Shown here: positions 32,216-39,854 of the stretch, piece after piece | How positions within the stretch are numbered: the first letter of the stretch is position 1 | Layout of the letters: each line of letters begins with the position of its first letter | DNA from: Anaerolineae bacterium | GTDB taxonomy: Bacteria > Chloroflexota > Anaerolineae > Aggregatilineales > Phototrophicaceae | Direction of reading: 5' to 3' | NCBI GenBank assembly: GCA_020849765.1 | Contig: JADLAY010000015.1 | Coordinates: 1 to 46,499 of the forward strand | DNA: 46,499 bases | Translations under genes and position numbers: made by a program | Notes under the pieces: model-generated | Told to the model about the DNA's origin: nothing | The model's database searches: none | What the model saw: the letters and a program-made list of their open reading frames with translations, nothing else

Positions 32216-32535
32216 CAATCGTTGTCCTTGAGAAGGCTTCCTCATCTCGCCACTGCGTGGCACAGCCGACATAGGTGGCCGCAGAATCCGTTTCCGCATC
32301 GGGCTGCGTGCGACTTCCTATGGACACGTGACATGTCCCGCTGATTAGACTATATTCCAACAGTTCCGCAGCAAGCATTAACAAACTTGAAAATTGTATA
32401 TTACAGGATGCGGCCACTTGCATGCCTGCGCATACACATTCGTGCCAAGCTGGTGTACCATAGTTTCGCTGACACGCATCTGAAAAAAGCGCAATGTGGT
32501 GATCCGAAGTGAACGCGCGCAAAGGGGCACAGACA
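32216..32535. promoter_or_regulatory. AT-richer gap with an operator-like palindrome
   Basis: This 320-base gap separates the leftward receiver-kinase gene from the rightward DUF2283 gene. At 32322-32338 GGACACGTGACATGTCC is a near-palindrome (one mismatched pair) that might be a regulator site for either gene. The stretch around 32345-32410 is AT-rich and may hold promoters, but no confident -35/-10 pair was found. Confidence 0.3.
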
Positions 32536-32763
32536 ATGGCCGCCATCTCAGCAGACCTGATAGACGAGGTGCTTGCGCTGCCCGCACGCCAGATGTGGAC
32601 GGAATACGATGCTGAGGCCGATGTGCTCTACATCAGTTTTCGTAAGCCGCAGCAGGCCAACGACAGTATCATGGAAGACGACGGCAACGTCTACCATTAC
32701 CGGGATGATGTGCTGGTCGGCATCACCGTGCTCAATGCGTCCAAGCAGCGGCAGCGCGCGTGA
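32536..32763 (+). CDS. DUF2283-family protein
   Basis: The 75-residue protein contains WTEYDAEADVLYISFRKP and GNVYHYRDDVLVGITVLNAS, the typical two-strand pattern of DUF2283 (YDxExDxLYI...). Function is unknown; relatives often lie beside toxin-antitoxin or DUF4258 genes, but none is adjacent here. The start at 32536 has AGGGG about ten bases ahead; a GTG at 32509 in frame is possible. The gene is followed by the heptamer tract that reaches into mnmA. Confidence 0.75.
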   Translation: MAAISADLIDEVLALPARQMWTEYDAEADVLYISFRKPQQANDSIMEDDGNVYHYRDDVLVGITVLNASKQRQRA

Positions 32764-32782
32764 TACACTTGCGCATCACACT

Positions 32783-32876
32783 GCCGGAAAGCCGAATGCC
32801 GAACGCCGATAGCCATCTGAGCCAAACGCCATATGCCAACAGACAATCGCCCACAGCCAGCCGCCAATCGCAAACG
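32783..32876 (+). repeat. Heptamer tract spanning the start of mnmA
   Basis: Phased units are GCCGGAA, (A), GCCGAAT, GCCGAAC, GCCGATA, GCCATCT, (GA), GCCAAAC, GCCATAT, GCCAACA, GACAATC, GCCCACA, GCCAGCC, GCCAATC, GCAAACG. The ATG of mnmA at 32833 is formed by the end of unit GCCATAT and the next GCC. The last six units are inside the coding region and encode residues 2 to about 14. Confidence 0.9.
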
Positions 32877-33954
32877 CATCGTCGTCGCCATGAGCGGCGG
32901 CGTGGATAGTTCCGTCGCCGCGGCACTGCTGGTCGAGCAGGGCCACGAGGTGATCGGCATCATGATGCGGCTGTGGTCGGAAGAGACCGTCGGCGGGCGG
33001 GTCTTCAACCGCTGCTGCACGCCGGATCAGATGGCCGATGCGCGCCGCATCGCCAGCCGCCTGGACATCCCATTCTACGTGCTCGATACCAAGGACACCT
33101 TTCGCGGTCAGATCGTCCAGTTCTTCATCGATCAGCACCGCGAAGGCGTCACACCCAACCCGTGTATGGAGTGCAACCGGCACATCCGCTTCGACTGGCT
33201 GCTCAACCACGCACGCTCGCTCGGCGCGGATTACCTCGCTACCGGGCACTACGCGCGCATCGAGCAGCGCGACGGCGAGCACGTGCTGATGAAGGGCATC
33301 GACGACGCCAAGGATCAGAGCTACGTGCTCAGCGTCATGGGTCAGGAGCAGCTTTCGCAGGTGTTGTTCCCGGTCGGCGTCTACACCAAGCCGCAAGTCC
33401 GCGAGATCGCCGCGCGCCATGGCCTGCCGACCGCCAGCAAGGGCGACAGCCAGGATCTGTGCTTCCTCGGCGACGGCGATTACCGCCGCTTCCTGCGCGA
33501 GCACGCGCCAGAGATCATGACCAGCGGCCCGATCGTGCGCCGCGACGGATCGGTCGTCGGCGAGCACAGCGGCCTCGCCAACTACACCATTGGCCAGCGC
33601 AAGGGCCTCGGCGTCTTCGCCAGCGAGCCGATGTACGTCATCGGCATGAACCCCTATCGCAACGCGCTGATCGTAGGCACGGCGGACGAGCTTGGCAGCC
33701 GCGAACTCACCGCCAGCCGCGTCAACTGGTGCAATGGTCGCGCGCCGGATGCGCCGTTCCGCGCCGGGGTCAAAATCCGCTACAAGGCCAAGGCGGCTCC
33801 GGCACTGGTCGAGCCGCTGTCCGAGGATCGCATCCGCGTGACCTTCGACTCGCCGCTGCGCGACATCACGCCCGGCCAGGGCGCGGTCGTCTACGACGGC
33901 GATATCGTGCTCGGCGGCGGCATCATCGACCGGCGGGCCGACGCCGCATCGTGA
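32833..33954 (+). CDS. mnmA: tRNA-specific 2-thiouridylase MnmA
   Basis: The 373-residue enzyme activates U34 of tRNA-Lys, -Glu and -Gln with ATP and inserts sulfur. The PP-loop is AMSGGVDSS (residues 19-27); the catalytic cysteines are Cys114 in the CMECN block (aligned to Escherichia coli Cys102) and Cys210 in [10 protein letters not shown] (aligned to Cys199); GHYARI and [12 protein letters not shown] are further family blocks. Sulfur comes from a cysteine desulfurase, and one lies at 44428-45588. The first 14 residues ([14 protein letters not shown]) are an extension encoded by heptamer repeats; normal homologues start close to the RIVVAMSGG strand. The stop overlaps the LRR gene start (GTGA). 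Confidence 0.96.
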   Translation: MPTDNRPQPAANRKRIVVAMSGGVDSSVAAALLVEQGHEVIGIMMRLWSEETVGGRVFNRCCTPDQMADARRIASRLDIPFYVLDTKDTFRGQIVQFFIDQHREGVTPNPCMECNRHIRFDWLLNHARSLGADYLATGHYARIEQRDGEHVLMKGIDDAKDQSYVLSVMGQEQLSQVLFPVGVYTKPQVREIAARHGLPTASKGDSQDLCFLGDGDYRRFLREHAPEIMTSGPIVRRDGSVVGEHSGLANYTIGQRKGLGVFASEPMYVIGMNPYRNALIVGTADELGSRELTASRVNWCNGRAPDAPFRAGVKIRYKAKAAPALVEPLSEDRIRVTFDSPLRDITPGQGAVVYDGDIVLGGGIIDRRADAAS

Positions 33955-35132
33955 GTGACATCGACGCGCTGCAAGCCCTCGCGGGTGAATCCTTCCTGCT
34001 GCCCCAGCTGAGTCTGGAGCAGATTAACAGCGCCGATCACCCGGTCGGCTATTACGCCGAGGGCGAGACGGTGCTGGCGCTCGCCCTGCGTGACTGCGCC
34101 CTGACCGAGCTGCCGGAGGCGATCCGCCAACTCACGCACTTGCGCCAGTTGGACGTAACCAGCAACGATCTGTTGGAGGTGCCGGACTGGCTGGGCGAGC
34201 TGGCGACGCTCGAACGGCTCTATGTCGACAGCAACTGGCTGTCCACCCTGCCGGACTCGATCGGCAGCCTGACGCGGCTGGAATTCCTGCATGCCGACGA
34301 CAACCAACTGGAATCGCTGCCGGGGTCGCTCGGCGATCTGCCACGGCTCAAGCGACTCTACGTCATGAGCAACCAGTTGACGAGCTTGCCCGATGAGTTG
34401 TGGCGCTTGCCCGCCATCGAGGCGCTCTATCTCGGCAGCAATCCGCTGGCGGTGCTGCCCGATGGCATCGGCGCGCTGGCGACGCTCACAGAGCTGTTCA
34501 TCCACAGCAGCGGATTGACCCACCTGCCGGAGTCGCTCGGTGAACTCGCCGCGCTGCACACGCTCGACGCCGGGCACAACGCCCTCAGGTCCCTGCCGGA
34601 TGCGCTCGGCAGACTGCGCAATCTGAAATATTTCCTCTACCTGAGCGACAATCTACTGACCGAGGTGCCCGAAAGCATCGGCGAGCTGACGGAACTGCGC
34701 TATCTCAATCTGACCGACAACCGTCTGCTCGCGCTGCCTGATGTCTTTGGCAACCTGACCCGCCTGCGCGAGGTGCGCCTCTACAACAACGGTCTGACGA
34801 CGCTGCCGGACTCGATCGGCAAGCTGGCCGACCTGCGCGAACTGCACCTGATGAACAACCGGCTGGCGACGCTGCCCGAAACGCTGGGCGACCTGGCCAG
34901 CCTGGAGGCATTGGATCTGCGCAACAACCGGCTGACCGCCCTGCCCGCTTCGATCCGCCATCTGCAAGCGCTGACCAATCTGGACCTGCGCAACAACCGG
35001 CTGCTCTCGCTGCCCGATACACTGGCCGAACTGCCCCGGCTCAAGAAGCTCGATCTGCGCTGGAACAAGCTGCGCGCCTTACCCCCCTGGCTGAGCGACC
35101 TCGAAGCGCGCGGCGTCATCGTGTTGAAGTGA
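33951..35132 (+). CDS. Leucine-rich-repeat protein
   Basis: The 393-residue protein consists after a leader of about 55 residues of some fourteen 23-residue repeats of the LPxxIGxLxxLxxLxLxxNxL type (for example [19 protein letters not shown]). This is the Ras-group or PIRL-like LRR class. No signal peptide, membrane segment or kinase/GTPase domain is seen, so it is probably a cytoplasmic protein-binding scaffold. A GTG start at 33951 overlaps the mnmA stop by four bases (GTGA), so translation is coupled. A role with tRNA thiolation cannot be inferred from this alone. Confidence 0.85.
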   Translation: MSDIDALQALAGESFLLPQLSLEQINSADHPVGYYAEGETVLALALRDCALTELPEAIRQLTHLRQLDVTSNDLLEVPDWLGELATLERLYVDSNWLSTLPDSIGSLTRLEFLHADDNQLESLPGSLGDLPRLKRLYVMSNQLTSLPDELWRLPAIEALYLGSNPLAVLPDGIGALATLTELFIHSSGLTHLPESLGELAALHTLDAGHNALRSLPDALGRLRNLKYFLYLSDNLLTEVPESIGELTELRYLNLTDNRLLALPDVFGNLTRLREVRLYNNGLTTLPDSIGKLADLRELHLMNNRLATLPETLGDLASLEALDLRNNRLTALPASIRHLQALTNLDLRNNRLLSLPDTLAELPRLKKLDLRWNKLRALPPWLSDLEARGVIVLK

Positions 35133-35152
35133 CGTTGCTGCGAGCGCAAGCA

Positions 35153-35193
35153 GCTTAGCGAATTCGCCGAAAGCTGACCGCCATCAGCAAAAG
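35153..35193 (+). repeat. Short heptamer tract
   Basis: After GCTTAGCGAATTC the units GCCGAAA, GCTGACC, GCCATCA, GCAAAAG follow in phase. Two of them, GCCGAAA and GCTGACC, are also adjacent units at 13136-13149. Confidence 0.8.
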
Positions 35194-35248
35194 TGCACTA
35201 CACTAGACCGTGTCCAACCGATCGCAAGTACACGGGGTGACAAACGTG

Positions 35249-35614
35249 ATGACGAGCACTGAAACCTTGAAGCAGATCCTCGAAGCATTCAACCAACACG
35301 ATCTGGATGCCATCATGGACTTCTTCGCCGAGGACTGCGTGCTTGAGATGCCTCGCGGCCACCATCCGTGGGGCGATCGCTTCGTGGGTAAAGAACAGGT
35401 GCGGACGGGACTGGCCAGTCGCCTCAGTGGCATTCCGAACGTACATTACAGCGAGGACACGCACTGGGTGTGCGGCGATCGCGGCGTTTCGGAGTGGCTG
35501 CTCACGGGGACGACGACGTCCGGCGTTCAATTGCGTGTTCGCGGCTGCGATCACTGGTTGTTCCGGGATGGCAAAGTCGTGCACAAAGACTCCTACTGGA
35601 AGATCGTCGATTAG
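35249..35614 (+). CDS. SnoaL-like (NTF2-fold) protein
   Basis: The 121-residue protein begins TLKQILEAFNQHDLDAIMDF followed by FAEDCVLEMP and has GVQLRVRGCDHWLFRDGKVV before the C-terminal strand, the standard SnoaL-like pattern of a cone-shaped NTF2 fold. The family includes isomerases, cyclases and binding proteins; the substrate is unknown. The start at 35249 follows GGGGTG at about ten bases; a GTG directly before it is possible. It stands between the LRR gene and a convergent kinase gene. Confidence 0.82.
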   Translation: MTSTETLKQILEAFNQHDLDAIMDFFAEDCVLEMPRGHHPWGDRFVGKEQVRTGLASRLSGIPNVHYSEDTHWVCGDRGVSEWLLTGTTTSGVQLRVRGCDHWLFRDGKVVHKDSYWKIVD

Positions 35615-35757
35615 CGGCGCCCTTCCGCCTGCAACCTTTGCCCGATGCGCACCAGCGGATCATCCATCCTCGTTCGTCAGGCTGACCAATATGCCCGCCA
35701 GAGCGTTATCCTGCTCGGCTGCCTGATCCGGCTTATCGTCGCTTGAACCGCTTCGCG

Positions 35758-36789
35758 TCATTCGACCCGGTATTCGGGCGGCAACCTCGCCTCCGAGCGG
35801 AAGGCGATCTCGACCACCTGCCCTGGTAGAAACTGGCTCAGCAGCAGACGCAGCCCAAGCTCGCGGTCGTCGCCGCCGTCCTCGCTCAGCAGGATTTGCT
35901 CGCCAAAGGCAGCAATGTCCTGCACGATCCGTTCGTAGCGATAGTAGGCCAGTGCGACCGGGTCGATGTCCGTCTCGCCGTAGCCCTGGTAGAACAGCGT
36001 TTCTTCTTGCTCCGGCGTCCGCACGTTCATGAACAGGCCGCCGCCCACGAACATCAGATCGCGCTCCTTTGGTGCCAGGATCAACGTGTCCCAATCGACC
36101 AGATAGAAGGCGCCGCTTGCACCGATCAGGACATTGCCCGCGTGGATGTCGCCGTGGCAGAGCACGAGCCGTGCCTGTCGACCGCGCAGGATCGCTGCCA
36201 GACTTTCCGCCCGCTCGACCAGCTTCGTGATCGTGTCGCGTTTCGCCCGCAGGAATGCCGCCAATTGAGACGTGACCGGATCATGTGTACGGTCATCCTC
36301 GGCCAATGCCACGAAGCGCCGGACGATCACACGCCAGTTGTCCGCGTAATCTTCTTGCCGAATCTGCGCTCGAACGTGGGCGGGAATGCCCGCCACGTGG
36401 ATCGCCTTGAGCGCACGGCCCAACGTCAGCCAGTGCACGTCCGCCATCACGACCTGATAGGCGTCCTGCCCGTCGATGAAGGGGAACAGCGCCAGCTTGA
36501 AATCGTCGAGCGGCGTCCACAATTGGCCGGACTGCGCGGCGAGCGGCGCGATGACGTGCTCGATGCCCTGTTGGCGCAGAAGATGCGGCACTATCAGCGT
36601 GAGAGGATCGAAAGCGCCGCTGCGCAGCTTGACAAAATAGGCTGTCCCATCGTCGGCAAGCGCATGATAGACCGCCGTCTGTTGATCGGCGCCCAGCGGC
36701 AAGAACACGACGCGCGCAACGCTCAATCCATAAGCATCCTTCAGGCAGGCGCTGATCCGGGCATCGGCGATGTTGGGCTTTTCGAGCAT
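35758..36789 (-). CDS. APH-type small-molecule kinase
   Basis: The 343-residue protein belongs to the aminoglycoside phosphotransferase/choline kinase fold. The Lys in YFVKLRSG, the catalytic loop LVLCHGDIHAGNVLIG with the catalytic Asp, and the metal-binding LVDWDTLILAP are intact. It looks closest to spectinomycin phosphotransferase-like APH(9)-type proteins, but most such proteins have other substrates and resistance should not be assumed. AGGTGA six bases upstream supports the start. It follows the prepilin peptidase gene by 39 bases on the same strand. Confidence 0.87.
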   Translation of the reverse strand: MLEKPNIADARISACLKDAYGLSVARVVFLPLGADQQTAVYHALADDGTAYFVKLRSGAFDPLTLIVPHLLRQQGIEHVIAPLAAQSGQLWTPLDDFKLALFPFIDGQDAYQVVMADVHWLTLGRALKAIHVAGIPAHVRAQIRQEDYADNWRVIVRRFVALAEDDRTHDPVTSQLAAFLRAKRDTITKLVERAESLAAILRGRQARLVLCHGDIHAGNVLIGASGAFYLVDWDTLILAPKERDLMFVGGGLFMNVRTPEQEETLFYQGYGETDIDPVALAYYRYERIVQDIAAFGEQILLSEDGGDDRELGLRLLLSQFLPGQVVEIAFRSEARLPPEYRVE

Positions 36790-36828
36790 GATGTCACCTG
36801 GCGAGCGGCGTACCGCTCGCGCTCGTTC

Positions 36829-37647
36829 TCATCGGCCCCCCGTCATGAAGCCGCCGACCTCGTTGGCGAACAACAGCATGAGCGTGGTCGCGATCACGAT
36901 GTACGGCCCGTAGGGCAGCGCCGTAAACATGCTGTAGCGGGACCCGGCCAGCGCGCGGAAGACGATGTAGAGAATCGCGCCCAGCGCGCCCAGGAAGACG
37001 GTGATGAACATGGCGAAGATCAGGTTCTCCCAGCCGAGGATCAGCCCTGACAGCGTGATCAGCATGACGTCGCCGTAGCCGAATGCCACCTCGTTGATCT
37101 CGCGCCCGCGCGATTTCGACAGCAGATAGGTGAACAGGAAGCCGCCCATGTAGAGCAGGAAGAAGACGCCGAAGCCGACGCCCGCACCGATCAGCGCGCT
37201 ACTCAGGCTCGGCCCCTGCGGCTCGAACAGGGCGTCGATCAGGCCGATCGCCAGCGACGGGATGATGACCGAGAACAGGATCAGCTTGTGCTCGATGTCG
37301 ATCAACGTGATCAGCACGAACAGCGCCACGTAGATCAACAGAAACAGCAGCCGCAGCGACGACAACCCCACGTCATCCGCCGTGACGACCACGGTCAGCG
37401 CCAGCGCGACCGCCGTCACAATCTCGATCACGGGGTAGCGCCAGCTCAGCTTCGCGCCGCCGGAAGACGCGCGCTTGCCGAACAGAAAGGCCGTCAGCCC
37501 CATCCAGGCCACGGGTGGGCGCACCTCGTCATCCGGGTAGCGCGGCGTCCCCGGCATCTGGTGCTTGGGCAGATAATCGGCCAGCCAGTTGATGGCGGCG
37601 CCGACGAACAGGCCGACGATGAACACGAGCGGTAGCGGAAATAACAT
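36829..37647 (-). CDS. Type IV prepilin peptidase (A24 family), cysteine-less form
   Basis: The 272-residue membrane protein has about seven to eight hydrophobic segments. Two catalytic Asp residues of the GxGD type are present: LITLIDIEHKLI and AFGYGDVML. It should cut class III signal peptides of prepilins at the cytoplasmic face. The N-terminal loop keeps the RYPVIEI element that in PilD follows the zinc-binding cysteines, but the two CxxC pairs themselves are absent, as in other reduced members. No pilus genes lie nearby. The start at 37647 is used for its GGGAG at ten bases and the membrane-protein N-terminus. Confidence 0.85.
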   Translation of the reverse strand: MLFPLPLVFIVGLFVGAAINWLADYLPKHQMPGTPRYPDDEVRPPVAWMGLTAFLFGKRASSGGAKLSWRYPVIEIVTAVALALTVVVTADDVGLSSLRLLFLLIYVALFVLITLIDIEHKLILFSVIIPSLAIGLIDALFEPQGPSLSSALIGAGVGFGVFFLLYMGGFLFTYLLSKSRGREINEVAFGYGDVMLITLSGLILGWENLIFAMFITVFLGALGAILYIVFRALAGSRYSMFTALPYGPYIVIATTLMLLFANEVGGFMTGGR

Positions 37648-37791
37648 GATGAAGACGACTCCCGATGAAGGCCGCGATCTCGGCGAGAAACAATCGTCTT
37701 CAGTGTAACCCGAACCCGCGCAGGCCGAACCTAAGGATCTGTGTGGATGAAATAGCCTCCAGATGGGTTGCGCGCCACTCAAGCATTCAGA

Positions 37792-38316
37792 TCATCCCCG
37801 CGAATACTGCCGCGCAGTCGCATCCAGCGGCGGGATCGGCTGCTGCTGCGCACGGTACAGCACTGTCTCGCTCGTCCTGGCGTAGACCTCGGTCGCGAAA
37901 CAGCCGGGCCTGGAGCGCCACTCGGAAAAGCGCATCGCGAACGACTCCTGATAGCGTCGGGCATCCTCGACCGAGTCGAACTGGTAGATGCCGCCGAACG
38001 TCTCCGTCGCCTCGTCGACCAGCCACAGCTTGCCGCGGAAGCCGGGCATGCCGACGAAGCCGATCCTGGTCAGCAGCGAGAACGTCATCGTATGAGGCAC
38101 GCTCATTTTGGTCTGGAACCAGACACGGAAGACGCCCCCACCCTCACGCGGCGGGTTGTCGCGCATGATCACCTCGCGGAAGATGCGGTACTGGCGCCCG
38201 TCGTCCAGCGTGATCGTCTGGCCAACGCGCTCGCGCGGATAGATCGTGCGTCCGCCGAGCATGAGTGCAGCACTGCGCGCAACGACGCCCAAAGGTGAAG
38301 CGGTTCTGGCGGTCAT
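37792..38316 (-). CDS. YdhR-like putative monooxygenase-fold protein
   Basis: The 174-residue protein has a beta-alpha-beta pattern with VFRVWFQTKMSVPHTMTFS, GFRGKLWLVDEATETFGGIY and DSVEDARRYQESFAMRFSEW, similar to ferredoxin-fold proteins annotated as YdhR-like monooxygenases. The activity is unknown. Its ATG overlaps the stop of the upstream TetR gene (ATGA), so it is probably the main target or partner of that repressor. Confidence 0.7.
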   Translation of the reverse strand: MTARTASPLGVVARSAALMLGGRTIYPRERVGQTITLDDGRQYRIFREVIMRDNPPREGGGVFRVWFQTKMSVPHTMTFSLLTRIGFVGMPGFRGKLWLVDEATETFGGIYQFDSVEDARRYQESFAMRFSEWRSRPGCFATEVYARTSETVLYRAQQQPIPPLDATARQYSRG

Positions 38317-38906
38317 GATCCCTTGTCTTTCAAGATGCCGTAGAGGAACAGGTTTTTCATCGTGGCAAAGAACTCTCCCGGTGTGACGCCGCGCGTCTGT
38401 GGTGCCGGGTGATCGAGGAAGCTGACGATCATCTCCATGAAGTAGGCTTCGACCACCGCGCGCTTGAGGCCGGGACGCAGCCGCCCCTCGGCCTCGGCGA
38501 CCTGCATCAGCCGTGCGAACATACTGCGCAGCGCCTCCCGTCGCACCTGAGAGAACGCCTCGTGAGCGGCGGGCTGCGCGCGCCGGAGTTCGTCCAGGCA
38601 CGCCGTCAGATCGCCGGGCGGCAGATAGGCCAATCCCTGGACGACCGAGTCAAGCACGGCGTCGATGTCGGCGTCCGGCGTGCGCTCGACCCAGGCCGCC
38701 GCCCGTCGCAGCGGCGCGAGCAGCTCGCGGAAGGCCGCCTCGATCAGTTGTTCGCGGCTCGGAAAGTGGCGGTAGATGGTCACGCGCGTCAGCCCGGCGG
38801 CGTGCGCGATGTCGTCGACGCTCGTGCGCTTGATCCCCTGCTTAAGGAAGAGTCCCAACGCCGCGTCGAGGATGTGCTTTTCGTTGGGGTCGTATTCATT
38901 GTTCAT
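38313..38906 (-). CDS. TetR-family repressor 1
   Basis: The 197-residue protein has the N-terminal TetR helix-turn-helix (HILDAALGLFLKQGIKRTSV then DDIAHAAGLTRVTIYRHF) and a helical C-terminal ligand and dimer domain. It is transcribed with the YdhR-like gene through an ATGA overlap. The start is at 38906, one codon edge inside a perfect 10-bp inverted repeat at 38905-38934, so it very likely represses its own operon. The ATG at 38924 lies inside the palindrome. It stands divergent to a second TetR gene. Confidence 0.88.
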   Translation of the reverse strand: MNNEYDPNEKHILDAALGLFLKQGIKRTSVDDIAHAAGLTRVTIYRHFPSREQLIEAAFRELLAPLRRAAAWVERTPDADIDAVLDSVVQGLAYLPPGDLTACLDELRRAQPAAHEAFSQVRREALRSMFARLMQVAEAEGRLRPGLKRAVVEAYFMEMIVSFLDHPAPQTRGVTPGEFFATMKNLFLYGILKDKGS

Positions 38907-38934
38907 GATACAAAAGTATCGCACTTTGTATCAT
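38905..38934. promoter_or_regulatory. TetR-type operator of repressor 1
   Basis: ATGATACAAA and TTTGTATCAT are perfect 10-bp arms around ten bases; a nested GATAC-AAAA-GTATC palindrome uses the left arm. It overlaps the ATG (complement at 38904-38906), which suits autorepression. Confidence 0.65.
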
Positions 38935-38997
38935 CTGTATAGCGCCGGGCGTCATCTGTGTGATGTGATGATCGTCACCGCTTGTGGTTTGCGCCAA

Positions 38998-39025
38998 GTA
39001 CGGGCGAGATATATCTCGCCCCTAC
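38998..39025. repeat. 28-bp palindrome centred on ATATAT
   Basis: Half-site GTACGGGCGAGATA is followed by its reverse complement with one mismatched pair. It lies between the two TetR operators and is the third copy of the element at 11150 and 12954. Confidence 0.85.
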
Positions 39026-39089
39026 GAGCGCGCCCCACGAGACGCCGCGCCCGGCTCGATATTGACTTCGCAGCGCATCAGCAGTACGA

Positions 39090-39117
39090 TTTGACGAAAT
39101 ATGTGATTTTCGTCAAA
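39090..39117. promoter_or_regulatory. TetR-type operator of repressor 2
   Basis: TTTGACGAAA and TTTCGTCAAA are perfect 10-bp arms separated by eight bases, 21 bases before the GTG of the second TetR gene. The sequence is unrelated to the operator of repressor 1. Confidence 0.65.
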
Positions 39118-39137
39118 GTGTCATATCAGGAGGCCAA

Positions 39138-39854
39138 GTGCCCAAATCCACCAATGTCGAGCGCGAACGCCGCATCCTCGATTCCGCCGCCGACCTGTTC
39201 GTCCACTACGGTTATGACAAGACGGCGGTCAACGACATCGCGCGTGCAGCGGGTGTCAGCCAGGGCACCATGTACCTGCACTTCGCCAACAAGGACGAGC
39301 TGCTTGAACGATTAATCGTGCGCGAGATGGAAGTCTTCGCCCAGGCCTGGCTCGAACGCGTCGAGGCCGATCCCGAAGGCGGCAGGATCGGCGGCATGTA
39401 CAAGAACATGCTCTACGCGCTCAGCAGCAGCCCGTTCCTCGCGGCGACGTTCCGCCAGGATGGCCGCGTCTTCGGCAACTATATGCGCAAGCCGGATAAC
39501 GTCTTCCGCCGCATGCAGGAGGGCCAGGCGCAGTCGCCGCGCCACCTGTTCGTCCAGCGGATGCAAGAAGCCGGCGCCCTGCGCACCGATATCAGCGCCG
39601 ACGTCATCACCCACATCATGAACATGCTCGCCTTCGGCCTGGTCGGCATGGATGGCGTCGTGCCGTCACACGAGATGCCGCCGCTCGACGACCTGATCGA
39701 GGGCATCGCCACGATCATGGATCGCGCGCTGACGCCGGAGGGTGGCGTCGATGGCGACGTCGGCAAAACGATCATCCGCCAGATTTTCGAGGCAGCTCGC
39801 GAGCAGGTTCAGCAAATGGAAGAGTCCGAGCAGGAGAACGAGGTCAATCCATGA
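39138..39854 (+). CDS. TetR-family repressor 2
   Basis: The 238-residue protein has a TetR helix-turn-helix (RRILDSAADLFVHYGYDKTA then VNDIARAAGVSQGTMYLHF) and a longer C-terminal domain ending in a charged helix. A GTG start with AGGAGG four bases ahead is used. It overlaps the glycosyltransferase start by four bases (ATGA), so the two form an operon probably controlled through the palindrome at 39090-39117. The ligand is unknown; glycosylated hydrophobic compounds are a guess from the neighbour. Confidence 0.88.
   Translation: MPKSTNVERERRILDSAADLFVHYGYDKTAVNDIARAAGVSQGTMYLHFANKDELLERLIVREMEVFAQAWLERVEADPEGGRIGGMYKNMLYALSSSPFLAATFRQDGRVFGNYMRKPDNVFRRMQEGQAQSPRHLFVQRMQEAGALRTDISADVITHIMNMLAFGLVGMDGVVPSHEMPPLDDLIEGIATIMDRALTPEGGVDGDVGKTIIRQIFEAAREQVQQMEESEQENEVNP

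Noticed and set aside
32973..33950. In-frame upstream extension of the LRR gene through mnmA
   Set aside because: It reads mnmA in the wrong frame; the LRR gene begins at the GTG overlapping the mnmA stop.
35758..36789. Antibiotic-resistance gene
   Set aside because: The APH fold is shared by many metabolic kinases; similarity alone does not support a resistance claim.
38317..38601. Upstream extension of the YdhR-like gene
   Set aside because: Lies wholly inside the TetR gene in another frame; the ATGA overlap gives the natural start.
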